Counted from the stretch's first letter, positions 1 to 9,604 are shown. The stretch: 64,000 nt of DNA from an uncultured Draconibacterium sp. (GCF_963675585.1 NZ_OY776413.1:248001-312000), one strand, 5' to 3'. The notes: a model not told the origin generated them from the letters alone. Numbers and translations: made by a program.

Positions 1-1284
1 GAAGATGAAGGTGAACTAACCAAGTTTTATACTTCGATGTATCACAGCCTTTTTCATCCGCGTTTGTACAGCGATGTAAACGGTGATTATCCTACATTTG
101 CCCAGGACTACAAAATAGAAAACGCAAGTGATTTTGACTACTATGGCGACTTTTCGAACTGGGATATTTTTAGAGCGCAAATGCCTTTGCTTAGTTTAAT
201 TGCACCAAAAGAATACAACGACATGGTAAAATCACTGGTTGTTCAGGCAGAACAAGGCAACTGGCTTCCAATTTTCCCGATGTGGAATAACTATACTTCG
301 GCAATGATTGGCGACCACAGCACTTCAATTCTCACTGATGCAGCCATGAAAGGTTTTGATTTCGACCTTGAGAAAGCATACAAATACATGCGTAAAAATG
401 CTTTTGAAACACCTGAAAATGTGGATGAATACATTGATGGCAAAGGACGACGCGCCCTGACCTCTTACCTCGAGTTTGGTTACATTCCGTTGGAAGATGA
501 AGTTGAAGACGCCTTTCACAAGCAGGAACAGGTATCCAGAACACTGGAATATGCCTACAATGACTGGTGCGTGGCTCAAATGGCAAAAAAACTGGATAAA
601 ACCGATGATTTTTTGGAACTTTCTGCCCGTGCATTAAACTACACAAATGTATTTGACGAAAGCAAAGGATGGATGAACGGCCGTTTTGGCGATGGTACTT
701 TTGTTGAGGATTTTGATCCGACAAAAGAACACAGCTTTATTACCGAAGGTACTTCAAAACAGTATTCTTGGTTTGTTCCGCACGATGTTGAAGGATTAAT
801 GGCCTTAATGGGTGGAGAAGAACAATTTTCGTCTAAACTGAACGATTTAATTGATAAGAAAGAATACTGGCACGGCAACGAACCAAGCCATCAGATTCCA
901 TTTTATTTTAACTACACCGGCCAGTGGGATAAAACACAAAAAACAGTTAAAAATATTCTTCGTACCGAATACGGTCTTGAACCCGGTGGACTTTCGGGAA
1001 ATGATGATGCCGGGCAAATGTCGGCCTGGTACATTTTTGGTGCCATGGGTTTTTACCCAACCTGTCCGGGAAGTAACGAGTACCAGTTGTCTTCTCCCAT
1101 TTTTGAGAAGATTACACTTAATTTGGACAAAGAATATTATCCGGGAGGGAAGTTTGTTATCAGCGGAAAAGAAGCCGGATTACAAACGATCTTTAGTAAA
1201 GTAAAATTAAACGGGAAGGAGAATTCCACTTCTTTCTCTCATTCGGATATTCAAAAAGGAGGCAAATTAGAATTTTTGAAATAA
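1..1284 (+). CDS. GH92 alpha-mannosidase, C-terminal part (5' truncated by window)
   Basis: The reading frame is open from base 1, so this is the C-terminal ~427 residues of a longer protein; full GH92 enzymes are usually 700-800 residues. GH92 enzymes are calcium-dependent exo-alpha-mannosidases, normally periplasmic or surface-exposed in Bacteroidota. Family landmarks seen: FSNWDIFRA, NWLPIFPMWNNY, the GNEPSHQIP block carrying the catalytic acid Glu (codon at 880-882), and the GNDDAGQMSAWY block carrying the catalytic Asp, followed by GFYPTCPGS. The gene ends in a convergent terminator shared with the minus-strand kdu operon. Its own promoter lies outside the window. Whether it serves the same polysaccharide as the downstream locus cannot be told from here. 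Confidence 0.93.
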   Translation, partial: EDEGELTKFYTSMYHSLFHPRLYSDVNGDYPTFAQDYKIENASDFDYYGDFSNWDIFRAQMPLLSLIAPKEYNDMVKSLVVQAEQGNWLPIFPMWNNYTSAMIGDHSTSILTDAAMKGFDFDLEKAYKYMRKNAFETPENVDEYIDGKGRRALTSYLEFGYIPLEDEVEDAFHKQEQVSRTLEYAYNDWCVAQMAKKLDKTDDFLELSARALNYTNVFDESKGWMNGRFGDGTFVEDFDPTKEHSFITEGTSKQYSWFVPHDVEGLMALMGGEEQFSSKLNDLIDKKEYWHGNEPSHQIPFYFNYTGQWDKTQKTVKNILRTEYGLEPGGLSGNDDAGQMSAWYIFGAMGFYPTCPGSNEYQLSSPIFEKITLNLDKEYYPGGKFVISGKEAGLQTIFSKVKLNGKENSTSFSHSDIQKGGKLEFLK

Positions 1285-1286
1285 AA

Positions 1287-1313
1287 AAAGAGACACACCC
1301 GGTGTGTCTCTTT
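1287..1313. terminator. Convergent hairpin terminator between the GH92 gene and the kdu operon
   Basis: A 13-bp inverted repeat (AAAGAGACACACC at 1287-1299, complement at 1301-1313) lies between two convergent stop codons. Read on the minus strand it is followed by a run of seven T, so it is a good intrinsic terminator for the kduI-kduD-DUF4861 operon. On the plus strand the T run is only three long. Confidence 0.8.
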
Positions 1314-1335
1314 CACATATAGAACGCTTGTATTA

Positions 1336-2604
1336 TTACAGTTTTACGATTGGGGCAGAAAGTTTTTCAGCTTCTTCTCCAATGTATTTTTTAAATCCTT
1401 CTTCCGTTTTCCATTGGTCTTTATCCAATCCCCACACCGAAAAGAAATAATGTTTAGCAGGAGTACCACTTGAACATTTTTGTCCAATGTAGTAGGTTTC
1501 CGATATGATATTACTAAAGTTCTTTTCTTTAACAGTCTGGTATCCAAGGTCGAAAAAATTGATATCCGTTGTGCGGCCAATTTTGCCGATTTCGGCTGCC
1601 GGAACAATAACTGCCATTCCCAGTTCGTCGTTGTTCAACGATTGAATACCGTGTGTTCCGATACTCTGGAAATCGGCAGCCTTAAATGCAAAAGGTTCTT
1701 CTTTTAGCATGCTGGTCACAATTCCGGTTACTATCTGATCGTCGTCGGAACAACCGTTTACTGTTACATCCGATTCAAACCAATACTTGCCCGGATAAAT
1801 GGTAATGTGTTCAACAGCTTCCATGTTTTCGCCATCCACATTCCAGCCCGAATAACGCAATTCAAATACAGAACGCACCGGGCCTTCAATCAATTTCTGG
1901 TACTCAAAAACATCGGTTGATCCTACCCTGAACAAGGAATCGTTTTTTAACAACGCAATTCCTCCGGCTCCCAAGGAGCTGCCACAATGCAAAACATCCA
2001 TTCCCCAATCGGCTAATTCGTGGTAACTACCAAAACCGGGAGTATGTACTTTATCTGCAATCAGTTCGGGTTTGCGTTTTGCAAAAAGGTCCTTTACATT
2101 TCGGCAATCAAAATAAACCCTGAAACCAATTTTATCATTTTCCCAGGTTACGCCTTCGCCTTGCGAAATAATTTCAAATGGTTCGGTGTAAGGAATTGCT
2201 TTGTAATTATCCACTTCTTTGTACGAACCATCTTCCTGATGAATTCCCAAACGAAGATTAGTTCTTTTCTCAAATACAGGATAGTCACCGTCTTCTACGA
2301 AATCAACACTTAACTCCTTTTTCTCGCCGGCCTTAAAATCCAGAATAAAAATCAGCTCATCCCAATTTCCATCTCCATTCAAATCATCAAGCTGACTTGG
2401 CACCGATATTCCTTCTGCCGTTTTTAACAGTGGAAGTTTTCCTTCTTCTACATCCATTTTTGCGGCTAATTCGGTTTGGGTTAAAACAATAACCTCATCT
2501 GCCCGGTCAACCGCCAGTGGATTTTCAAAAGTTAATTTCACTTCGTTTTTACATGATAAAAGCACCAGTGAAACCAACAGGACAATGAAAAACTGAAATT
2601 TCAT
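1336..2604 (-). CDS. DUF4861 family lipoprotein
   Basis: A 422-residue protein with a lipoprotein signal (lipobox LLSC, Cys18), so it is predicted to be anchored outside the cytoplasm. The body matches what I know of DUF4861: an early beta-rich part (FENPLAVDRADEVIVL, then a calcium-like DLNGDGNWDE stretch near residues 93-103) and a conserved core with GFRVYFDCRN, HELADWGMDVL and SLGAGG. The family has no established function that I know of, but it is recurrent in loci for uronate-containing glycans. It starts 1 bp after the kduD stop, so it is co-transcribed with kduI and kduD. This suggests it acts on a uronate oligosaccharide before or during import; that part is inference. Confidence 0.78.
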   Translation of the reverse strand: MKFQFFIVLLVSLVLLSCKNEVKLTFENPLAVDRADEVIVLTQTELAAKMDVEEGKLPLLKTAEGISVPSQLDDLNGDGNWDELIFILDFKAGEKKELSVDFVEDGDYPVFEKRTNLRLGIHQEDGSYKEVDNYKAIPYTEPFEIISQGEGVTWENDKIGFRVYFDCRNVKDLFAKRKPELIADKVHTPGFGSYHELADWGMDVLHCGSSLGAGGIALLKNDSLFRVGSTDVFEYQKLIEGPVRSVFELRYSGWNVDGENMEAVEHITIYPGKYWFESDVTVNGCSDDDQIVTGIVTSMLKEEPFAFKAADFQSIGTHGIQSLNNDELGMAVIVPAAEIGKIGRTTDINFFDLGYQTVKEKNFSNIISETYYIGQKCSSGTPAKHYFFSVWGLDKDQWKTEEGFKKYIGEEAEKLSAPIVKL

Positions 2605-2605
2605 A

Positions 2606-3409
2606 TTATTCAGTAATATCGTTTTCGCCTTTTACATAACCAAAATTGGCAAGAATACCGCCATCTACATAAAGTACATGACCGTTTACAAAATCACTCG
2701 CTTTTGAAGCAAGGAAAAGAGCTGCGTTGCCAATATCTTCGGGCTCACCCCAACGGTTTGCAGGAGTACGAGTCATTACAAGGTCGTTAAACGGATGGTT
2801 GCCTTCGCGAATTTCGGCGGTTTGTGAAGTGGCAATGTAACCCGGTCCGATTCCGTTAATCTGCAGGTTGTATTTGGCCCACTCGCAAGTCATGTTGGCA
2901 GTAAGCAGTTTTAAACCACCTTTTGCCGCTGCGTATGCCGAAACTGAATTACGACCGTAAACGCTCATCATAGAACACATGTTGATGATTTTACCCGAAC
3001 GTTTTTCAATCATTTTAGGTGCCACACGTTTTGCAATAATAAGTGGTGCTACCAAATCAACATCAATTACCATTTTGAAATCAGAAATAGGCATATCGAG
3101 AATCGGAATACGTTTAATAATTCCGGCATTGTTTACCAAAATATCAACCGAACCTACTTCTTCCTCAATTTTTGTAATTCCTTTATCCACATCGGCTTCG
3201 TCGGTTACATTAAATTTCAGCGTATAAACATCGATGCCAACTTTTGCATATTCAGCTTTACATTCTTCCAGTTTCTCTTCCGAGATATCGTTTACACAAA
3301 TTTTAGCTCCGGCCTGCCCCAAAACTTTACCGATGGCCATGCCAATTCCGTGAGTTCCTCCGGTAATTAATGCAACTTTTCCTGTTAAATCGAATAGTTC
3401 CTGTATCAT
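2606..3409 (-). CDS. kduD: SDR 2-dehydro-3-deoxy-D-gluconate 5-dehydrogenase (KduD / gluconate 5-dehydrogenase type)
   Basis: A 267-residue classical short-chain dehydrogenase. The Rossmann motif TGGTHGIG lies at 16-23, NNAG at 93-96, catalytic Ser at about 146 and the YxxxK pair at Tyr159/Lys163. KduD reduces 2,5-diketo-3-deoxygluconate, made by KduI, to 2-keto-3-deoxygluconate in the cytoplasm. Proteins of this type are often annotated gluconate 5-dehydrogenase; the adjacent kduI is the main reason to prefer KduD. It lies 38 bp after kduI and 1 bp before the DUF4861 gene, in one operon that the divergent LacI protein probably controls. Substrate specificity rests on context, not on sequence alone. 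Confidence 0.85.
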   Translation of the reverse strand: MIQELFDLTGKVALITGGTHGIGMAIGKVLGQAGAKICVNDISEEKLEECKAEYAKVGIDVYTLKFNVTDEADVDKGITKIEEEVGSVDILVNNAGIIKRIPILDMPISDFKMVIDVDLVAPLIIAKRVAPKMIEKRSGKIINMCSMMSVYGRNSVSAYAAAKGGLKLLTANMTCEWAKYNLQINGIGPGYIATSQTAEIREGNHPFNDLVMTRTPANRWGEPEDIGNAALFLASKASDFVNGHVLYVDGGILANFGYVKGENDITE

Positions 3410-3447
3410 TTTACTTTAATTTCTTGTTTGTTATTTTATTGATTGTT

Positions 3448-4290
3448 CTATCTTAAATCCTGTGGTTTAATTACATCCATATCGGTGTAATCCAGATTTT
3501 CGCCTGCCATTCCCCAAATAAAAATATAGTTTGAAGTACCTGCTGCCGAATGGATCGACCATTCAGGAGAAATTACGGCCTGCTCGTTTTGCATCCATAT
3601 GTGACGTGTTTCCTGTGGTTGTCCCATCAGGTGGCAAATGGCTTGTCCTTCCGGTACGTCGAAATAGAAATAAACTTCGTTGCGGCGATTGTGTTGGTGT
3701 GGAGGCATTGTATTCCAAACACTTCCGGTTTTTAATTCAGTCATTCCCATTTGTAACTGACAGGTTTCAACCACACCATTTATTAGTAACTGATTGATAT
3801 TTCTTTCGTTTGAAGTTTCCAAAGCACCTAAATGCAACACATTTGCATCGCCCATGGTAACATGTTTTGTTGGAAATTCTTTATGTGCAGGAGCCGAGTT
3901 AATGTAATAGTGTGCAGGATTTGCTGCATCATCCGATTTAAACAAAACTTCTTTGCTTCCTTTACCAATGTACAATGCATCTTTGTAGTTCATTTTGTAC
4001 TCGGTTCCGTCAACAACAATCGATCCTGGTCCTGCAACATTAATAACACCCACTTCGCGGCGGTCGCAAAAGTTTGCTGCTTTTAAGGGATCAATGGTTT
4101 CAAGTGGCAGAGCTTCTTCAACAGGCACAGCACCTCCAACTATATAACGTTCGATTGATGAGTAAACCAAACGAACATTTCCTGCTTCCATCAGCTTTTC
4201 AACTAAAAATTCTTTTCTTATTCTTTGTGTATCGTACGATTTAAAATCTTCAGGATGGTATGCATACCTTTCCTCGTAAATTGTTGCCAT
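3448..4290 (-). CDS. kduI: 5-dehydro-4-deoxy-D-glucuronate isomerase (KduI)
   Basis: A 280-residue cupin-fold protein of full family length. The zinc ligands expected from the E. coli enzyme are present: His198 and His200 in [10 protein letters not shown], Glu205 and His247. KduI isomerises 4-deoxy-L-threo-5-hexosulose uronate, the spontaneous product of unsaturated uronates released by polysaccharide lyases and unsaturated glucuronyl hydrolases, to 2,5-diketo-3-deoxygluconate. It is the first gene of the kduI-kduD-DUF4861 operon, with a TACATTTG promoter box 40 bp upstream and a palindromic operator over the -33 box. Its presence implies that the cell receives delta-4,5-unsaturated uronates, although no lyase is visible in this window. 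Confidence 0.95.
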   Translation of the reverse strand: MATIYEERYAYHPEDFKSYDTQRIRKEFLVEKLMEAGNVRLVYSSIERYIVGGAVPVEEALPLETIDPLKAANFCDRREVGVINVAGPGSIVVDGTEYKMNYKDALYIGKGSKEVLFKSDDAANPAHYYINSAPAHKEFPTKHVTMGDANVLHLGALETSNERNINQLLINGVVETCQLQMGMTELKTGSVWNTMPPHQHNRRNEVYFYFDVPEGQAICHLMGQPQETRHIWMQNEQAVISPEWSIHSAAGTSNYIFIWGMAGENLDYTDMDVIKPQDLR

Positions 4291-4329
4291 AATATTCTAT
4301 TTTAAGTTTTTGTATTCTTTTAATTTTAA

Positions 4330-4359
4330 CAAATGTACAAAGAATTCTGAAAAATGCAA
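4330..4359 (-). promoter_or_regulatory. Promoter of the kduI-kduD operon
   Basis: On the minus strand a TTG (4359-4357) is followed after 19 bp by TACATTTG (4337-4330). This matches the Bacteroidota consensus TTG-N19/20-TAnnTTTG exactly. The leader to the kduI start at 4290 would be about 35 nt. The TTG lies inside the palindrome at 4354-4369. Confidence 0.75.
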
Positions 4360-4369
4360 TCGATTGCAT
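4354..4369. promoter_or_regulatory. LacI-family operator (perfect 16-bp palindrome)
   Basis: ATGCAATCGATTGCAT is a perfect palindrome with the central CG typical of LacI/CcpA-type operators (TGnnAnCGnTnnCA). It lies in the 121-bp gap between divergent kduI and the lacI-type gene. It covers the TTG -33 element of the kdu promoter (4357-4359) and that of the regulator promoter (4364-4366). One bound dimer could therefore block both promoters. The ligand is unknown; a uronate-derived keto sugar is the natural guess. Confidence 0.8.
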
Positions 4370-4394
4370 GAATTAAAAAATATTCTTAACTTTA
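4364..4394 (+). promoter_or_regulatory. Promoter of the lacI-type regulator gene
   Basis: TTG at 4364-4366 is followed after 20 bp by TAACTTTA at 4387-4394, one base off the TAnnTTTG consensus. The start codon at 4412 leaves a leader of only about a dozen bases. The -33 element is inside the palindrome, which implies autoregulation. Confidence 0.6.
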
Positions 4395-4411
4395 CCGTCA
4401 AATTACCGGTA

Positions 4412-5434
4412 ATGAAGCAAAAACCAGAAACGACCATACACGATATCGCAAAAAAGTTAAACATCTCGGCATCTACCGTATCGAGAGCATTAAACGATAA
4501 TCCGTTAATTAGCGAGGCAACCCGAAACAAAATTAAAAAGGCTGCCGAAGAAATGGGATACCGGCCAAATGTGATGGCGGCCAATTTCAGAACAAAACGT
4601 ACCAATACAATTGGCGTAATTGTTCCGCTTATCAACCGGCATTTCTTTTCATCGGTAATTAGTGGTATTGAAGACATTGCCTACCAGCAGGGGTTTGCTG
4701 TTACCATTTCGCAATCGAATGATAATTTTGAGAAGGAAGATAAAATTGCACACACCCTTTTTGCAAACCGCGTGGATGGATTAATTCTTTCGATTGCCAT
4801 GGAAACAAAAACCTACGATCATTTAAGACTTTTTTCCGACAGAAACATTCCCCTTGTTTTTTTCGACAGAGTTGTGGATGAAATAGATGCATATAAAATT
4901 GTTGTTGATGATTTTGGGGCAGCATACAAAGCAACCAAACACCTTATTGATCAAGGGAGAAAACACATTGCAATGATTGGCGGACCGCTTAACCTGGCGA
5001 TTTATAAAAACCGACAGGACGGGTATTGTAAAGCGCTAAAAGATGCGGAATTGGAGTTTGACAATTTGGTAGTGGTAAACAACAGTTTGAACCGCGAAGA
5101 CGGTGTTAAGGCCATTGAAAAGCTGCTAAAATTACCTAACAAACCCGATGCAATATTTTGTGCCAACGATACAACAGCCTTAAGTTCGATCATTCATTTG
5201 CAACAGAAAGGCTACAAAGTTCCGGATGATATTGCGATAGTTGGATTTAGTAACGAACCTTTTTCCGAAGTGGTAACCCCATCGATAAGTACCATAAAAC
5301 AACCCGGTTACGAGATTGGTCAAAAGGCTGCAGAGTTAATTATCAGCCAGATTTTGAAAAAGGAAGTTAAATCCGGCTTTGAAACGATTACCATGCCAAC
5401 CGAACTGGTTGTGAGAAAATCATCGGTGCGATAA
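4412..5434 (+). CDS. LacI family transcriptional regulator
   Basis: I place the start at the ATG at 4412 (340 residues), because the longer frame from 4310 would run through the promoter and operator. Residues 7-53 form the LacI helix-turn-helix (TTIHDIAKKLNISASTVSRAL), followed by a hinge helix and a periplasmic-binding-protein-like effector domain (TNTIGVIVPLINRHFFSSVISGIE through FANDTTALSSI and VGFSNEPFSEVVTPSISTI). It is divergent from kduI with a perfect palindromic operator between them, so it is very likely the local regulator of uronate catabolism. Repression relieved by a KDG-pathway intermediate is the expected mode, but activation cannot be excluded. Confidence 0.92.
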   Translation: MKQKPETTIHDIAKKLNISASTVSRALNDNPLISEATRNKIKKAAEEMGYRPNVMAANFRTKRTNTIGVIVPLINRHFFSSVISGIEDIAYQQGFAVTISQSNDNFEKEDKIAHTLFANRVDGLILSIAMETKTYDHLRLFSDRNIPLVFFDRVVDEIDAYKIVVDDFGAAYKATKHLIDQGRKHIAMIGGPLNLAIYKNRQDGYCKALKDAELEFDNLVVVNNSLNREDGVKAIEKLLKLPNKPDAIFCANDTTALSSIIHLQQKGYKVPDDIAIVGFSNEPFSEVVTPSISTIKQPGYEIGQKAAELIISQILKKEVKSGFETITMPTELVVRKSSVR

Positions 5435-5610
5435 GACATTGTACACTCCCAAACAAAGCAATAACATCCTACCGGTATTGAGCTAAATGTTAGAGATTCT
5501 TAAATAATTTACATTAAAAGCACAAAACATAATTATTTCTATTTTTTTACTCAATTTTACGCCATCAGTTTTGCTTAAACAATGCCTGACTGATTTTGTA
5601 CTTATAAGCA

Positions 5611-8154
5611 ATGAAAAACAGAAAACAGAACCTGAAGGGATCCCGGATCTCGTTAGGTAATTTTATGGTACAACATATTGTCGTAATACTACTTGTATTT
5701 ATCAGCAGTATGTCATTTGCCCAAACTTCGGTACTGAGCGGAAATGTTACCGACAGCGAAACCGGCGAACCCATTCCATATGTAAATATTATTATAAAAA
5801 ATACACTTACCGGAACCACTACCGATACTACCGGGGTGTATAAATTAAACTACCCAAACAGCAACGACACACTTGTTTTTTCGGCGGTTGGTTTTTACCC
5901 GGTCGAGAAAATAATACCACGCACTTTTCTGTCATCTTTGTCGGTTGAGTTACAACCCGAAACTTTTGATATTTCAGAAGTTGAAGTAAAGCCGGATGAC
6001 GGTCCAATGCGCCAGCTTTTTAAGAACATTCAGGACAACAAGAAAAAAAATAATCCGGCACAATTCTCGAAATACTCGTATCGAAAATACACGAAATGGG
6101 AATACCAGATAAATAATGTGAAGGACAAAATGATTCAGGCCAAAGCGTTCAGAAACAATGAAAACGTATTCAAAACCGATGCCGACAGCACCAAATTTCT
6201 CCCCCTCTATTTTTCTGAACAAATAGCATTTAACGAAGTACAAAAAGATCCTGCGCTTCAGAAATCGACTGTTATTGCCGATAAAACAAATGGCGTTGGA
6301 ATACTTAACGATCTGGAAATTTCGGGATACACCAGCGCTCTAGACCTGGAAGTTAACTACTACGACAATTTTATTAACCTGTTTACTCAAAACTTTGTTA
6401 GCCCGATTGCAGAAAATGGCTGGTTCTTTTACAAATACTTTTTGGCCGATAGTATGTTGGTTGACAGTCAGAAAATATACCGGGTAAACTACCAGCCGCG
6501 CCGAAAAGGAGAAAACACCTTAAAAGGATATTTTCTTGTTGAAGACCAGTTTTATTCGATCATGGAAATTGATGGAGATTTGTCGATCACAAGCAACATA
6601 AATTTCTTAAAAAGCCTTCGTTTAAAGAGCAACTACACCTTTGTAAACGATACAACTCCTTTTTATAAACGGGTGCAAATTGATGCTTTGTTTGATTACG
6701 TTCCGTTTAAAACAGGAAAAAAAGATGCCCAACGATTGTCGTTGTTTTATACGCAAACAGCAAATGTCGATCAGGTAACCATTAATCCTCCGGATCCGAT
6801 AAAACTAAGTAGCAAAAATGCCAAATACGAAACAGTAAAACTTCCAAACGCCTACAACCGCGACTCTTTGTTTTGGGAAAATAACCGATTGGAAGCATTA
6901 AACGAAAAAGATTTGCTGGCAACGTCTGTCATTGATTCGATTAGCGAAATAAAAGTGATAAAAGCAGCCAACAACCTTGCCAACATGTCGCTAACAAGTT
7001 ATTACGACATTGGAAAAATTGAGCTCGGTCCTTACACCAGCTTTTTTAACACCAACAAAGTAGAAGGCTACCATCTTTTTATGGGCGCCCGCACCAGCGA
7101 AGAAATAAGCGACCGAATGATGTTTTGGGGCGGTTTGGGATACGGAACCCGCAACAAAAAAGTAAACTTTTCACTGGGATACGGTTATTTGTTTCCAACC
7201 ACAAACCGCCAGGTATTTAAGGTTTACTACGACGATAAAATGATTCGTCACGGTGAAAACGAAAAAATTCTGAACCTCTACGAAAATGCATTTACACCAA
7301 CCGAAAACAACCTGATTTCGCAGTTACTAAAAAATGATGAGTTGGATGAGATATTCAGGGAACAAAAAATTGCAACTCAGTACGAATACGAATGGTATCC
7401 CGGATTGTTGAACAAACTTTCGGTGAATTATACCCGCCACGAATCGCCCGAATTTTACCCGTTTATCAGAAATAACCATCCAATAAAGTCGGTTAGTGCA
7501 TTCGAAGTGGCATTGGACACGCGTTGGTCGCACGAAGAAAAATTAATCGACAAAGGTTTTCTTCGATTGTACATGGACACCTGGTATCCGATCATTCATC
7601 TTACAGTTGGTGCCGGGCGTGCATTTTACGACAACGAATCGAACTACTACGGGAAAGTGGCCACAACTGTAAAACAAGCAGTAAACATAGGCCAAAGCCG
7701 TTTGGATTATGCAATTGAAGCAGGTGCATTTTTTGGCAAACTACCTTATACCATGCTGGATATTCCCCGTGGAAACGAAACCTACGGATTGTACAGATAC
7801 GATTTTAACATGCTGAATTATCTTGAATATGCACACGACCAATACATTCACACTTATGTAGATTATCATATGAACGGATTTCTGATTCGCCGGATTCCGC
7901 TTTTCCGCGAAACAGGTTTCAGAGAAGTATTTTCCTCAAAATTGATGGTTGGCCGGGTAAACGACAAACACCAGGATGTTGTTGCGTTTCCTTCGGCAAT
8001 TACCAAATTGGAAAATCCTTATGTGGAATTGGGAGCGGGTTTGGAAAATATTCTGAGTATGTTTCGTGTGGAAGCCATTTGGCGGGTTACTCCAAAATCA
8101 AATATTGGTGCTCCGTCGTTTGGATTCAGAGCCTTATTTTATATTGGATTGTAA
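5611..8154 (+). CDS. DUF5686 family outer-membrane protein with carboxypeptidase-regulatory-like domain
   Basis: An 847-residue exported protein (signal peptide ending near ISSMSFAQ, residue 38). Residues about 42-125 form a CarboxypepD_reg-like beta-sandwich (LSGNVTDSETGEPIPYVNIIIKNT). The rest is DUF5686, predicted to be an outer-membrane beta-barrel with many aromatic beta strands and a terminal strand ending FGFRALFYIGL. The length is typical of the family. These proteins are widespread in Bacteroidota and have no fixed function. It stands alone between lacI and the convergent uxuA gene and need not belong to the polysaccharide locus. An internal ATG at 5665 would also leave a good signal peptide, so the exact start is uncertain. 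Confidence 0.85.
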   Translation: MKNRKQNLKGSRISLGNFMVQHIVVILLVFISSMSFAQTSVLSGNVTDSETGEPIPYVNIIIKNTLTGTTTDTTGVYKLNYPNSNDTLVFSAVGFYPVEKIIPRTFLSSLSVELQPETFDISEVEVKPDDGPMRQLFKNIQDNKKKNNPAQFSKYSYRKYTKWEYQINNVKDKMIQAKAFRNNENVFKTDADSTKFLPLYFSEQIAFNEVQKDPALQKSTVIADKTNGVGILNDLEISGYTSALDLEVNYYDNFINLFTQNFVSPIAENGWFFYKYFLADSMLVDSQKIYRVNYQPRRKGENTLKGYFLVEDQFYSIMEIDGDLSITSNINFLKSLRLKSNYTFVNDTTPFYKRVQIDALFDYVPFKTGKKDAQRLSLFYTQTANVDQVTINPPDPIKLSSKNAKYETVKLPNAYNRDSLFWENNRLEALNEKDLLATSVIDSISEIKVIKAANNLANMSLTSYYDIGKIELGPYTSFFNTNKVEGYHLFMGARTSEEISDRMMFWGGLGYGTRNKKVNFSLGYGYLFPTTNRQVFKVYYDDKMIRHGENEKILNLYENAFTPTENNLISQLLKNDELDEIFREQKIATQYEYEWYPGLLNKLSVNYTRHESPEFYPFIRNNHPIKSVSAFEVALDTRWSHEEKLIDKGFLRLYMDTWYPIIHLTVGAGRAFYDNESNYYGKVATTVKQAVNIGQSRLDYAIEAGAFFGKLPYTMLDIPRGNETYGLYRYDFNMLNYLEYAHDQYIHTYVDYHMNGFLIRRIPLFRETGFREVFSSKLMVGRVNDKHQDVVAFPSAITKLENPYVELGAGLENILSMFRVEAIWRVTPKSNIGAPSFGFRALFYIGL

Positions 8155-8165
8155 CATTTGAAACG

Positions 8166-8187
8166 GAAAACGTGGTGTTTTCTTTTT
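8166..8187 (+). terminator. Weak hairpin after the DUF5686 gene
   Basis: GAAAAC and GTTTTC (8166-8171, 8177-8182) can pair around a 5-base loop and are followed by five T. It lies 11 bp after the stop codon. The stem is short and AT-rich, so it is a marginal terminator. Confidence 0.4.
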
Positions 8188-8289
8188 ACAATTTCTAAAA
8201 ATAAATCAGAAGTGATTAAACAAAATTATTTTCGAATTACAGCACTGCAAAACAGCTGTCTTCAGCACCATAATCCACTCGGTTAAAAG

Positions 8290-9495
8290 TTACGAAAGCA
8301 TGTATTCAACTGCACGCATTGCACCATCCAGCTCGGCCAATCCTTTTAAACGACCAATCAAAGGATAACCGGGATTGTATCCGTAGTTATAATCATCCAT
8401 TATTTTAATGCCATGATCGGGTCGCACAGGCATTTTATAGTCCTTTCTTCCTGACTCGATTCTTCGTTTTTGCTCCAGTAGCAGAGCATGCACAATTTTT
8501 ATCATATCCTGCGAACCGGATAAATGTCCTGATTCATAAAAACTGCCATCCTCCAGCAACTGTGTATTTCGTAAATGTACAAAATGGATTCTATCGCTGG
8601 TTTTTTCAATAATTTCCGGAAGATTATTTTCTTTTCTGGCCGATAAGGATCCGGCACAAAATGTTACTCCGTTATTGAGGCTGGTATTTGCCTGAAACAG
8701 CCACTCGTAATCGTCCAGTTGACCAATAATACGAGGCAATCCTAAAATCGGGAATGGAGGATCGTCCGGATGAATTGCCAGCTTTACACCCGCTTCTTCA
8801 GCCACCGGAATAACAGCATCGAGAAATGCTTTAAGGTTATTTCGCAACTCCTGTTTTCCGATGTTCTTGTATCGATCTATAAAATCCAGAAACAGCGCTT
8901 TGGGATCAGAAACCGAGCCGTCGATAACACCATCGATAAATCCTTGTGTAACCACAATAATATTGTATGCTAACTCATCCGCTTCCTCACTGCTCATCTT
9001 TTCGAAAACGCGTTTTGCTTTTTCAACAATTTCCTGCGGATAATCGCCTGCAGCTCCTTTCCGTTTTAGTATAAAAACATCAAAGGCTACAAAAGTTGGA
9101 AAATCGAAATACATTGATTCTCCGCCGTTTTCCAATTTAAAGTGCAAATCGGTACGGGCCCAGTCCAAAACCGGCATAAAATTATAACAAATGGTATTGA
9201 TGCCACACGCTCCAAGATTGCGTACCGACTGCTGGTAGTTGGCGATTAAACTGTCGCGGTCATCCGAACAAATTTTAATTCCTTCGGAAACAGGAAGACT
9301 TTCTACAACACTCCACCTCATGCCGTTTTCCTCAATGGAGTTTTTCACCTTCATGATTTCGTCAACCGGCCAAACCTCTCCGTTGGGAATATGATGCAAT
9401 GCCGTTACCACACCTTCCACACCCATCTGGCGCAACTGATTAAGAGTAATCACATCTTTTTCGCCAAACCACCGCCATGTTTTCTCTAAAGCCAT
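8290..9495 (-). CDS. uxuA: D-mannonate dehydratase
   Basis: A 401-residue cytoplasmic protein of the UxuA family (xylose-isomerase-like TIM barrel). It dehydrates D-mannonate to 2-keto-3-deoxygluconate in D-glucuronate catabolism. The expected metal ligands are visible: His242 (IHPDDPP), Cys280 (FCAGS), His307 (VHLRN) and Asp360 (RPDHG). It lies 109 bp downstream of an SDR oxidoreductase that would supply mannonate, so the pair is a uxuB-uxuA equivalent. It complements kduI/kduD: saturated uronates through UxuA, unsaturated uronates through Kdu. The uronate isomerase (uxaC) and KDG kinase/aldolase are not in the window. Confidence 0.96.
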   Translation of the reverse strand: MALEKTWRWFGEKDVITLNQLRQMGVEGVVTALHHIPNGEVWPVDEIMKVKNSIEENGMRWSVVESLPVSEGIKICSDDRDSLIANYQQSVRNLGACGINTICYNFMPVLDWARTDLHFKLENGGESMYFDFPTFVAFDVFILKRKGAAGDYPQEIVEKAKRVFEKMSSEEADELAYNIIVVTQGFIDGVIDGSVSDPKALFLDFIDRYKNIGKQELRNNLKAFLDAVIPVAEEAGVKLAIHPDDPPFPILGLPRIIGQLDDYEWLFQANTSLNNGVTFCAGSLSARKENNLPEIIEKTSDRIHFVHLRNTQLLEDGSFYESGHLSGSQDMIKIVHALLLEQKRRIESGRKDYKMPVRPDHGIKIMDDYNYGYNPGYPLIGRLKGLAELDGAMRAVEYMLS

Positions 9496-9604
9496 TTTTG
9501 TTTTTTATTGCCTGTTTAATACAGAAGAAATTCATTTTTTCAGACTAATAACTCTCCTGTATCTTTTACCAACACAAACAAGTTAATTCGCCATTGTGTT
9601 CAGA

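Noticed and set aside
4310-4411. Longer LacI start at 4310
   Set aside because: It would place the operator and both promoters inside the coding region; the Met at 4412 precedes the helix-turn-helix by the usual distance.
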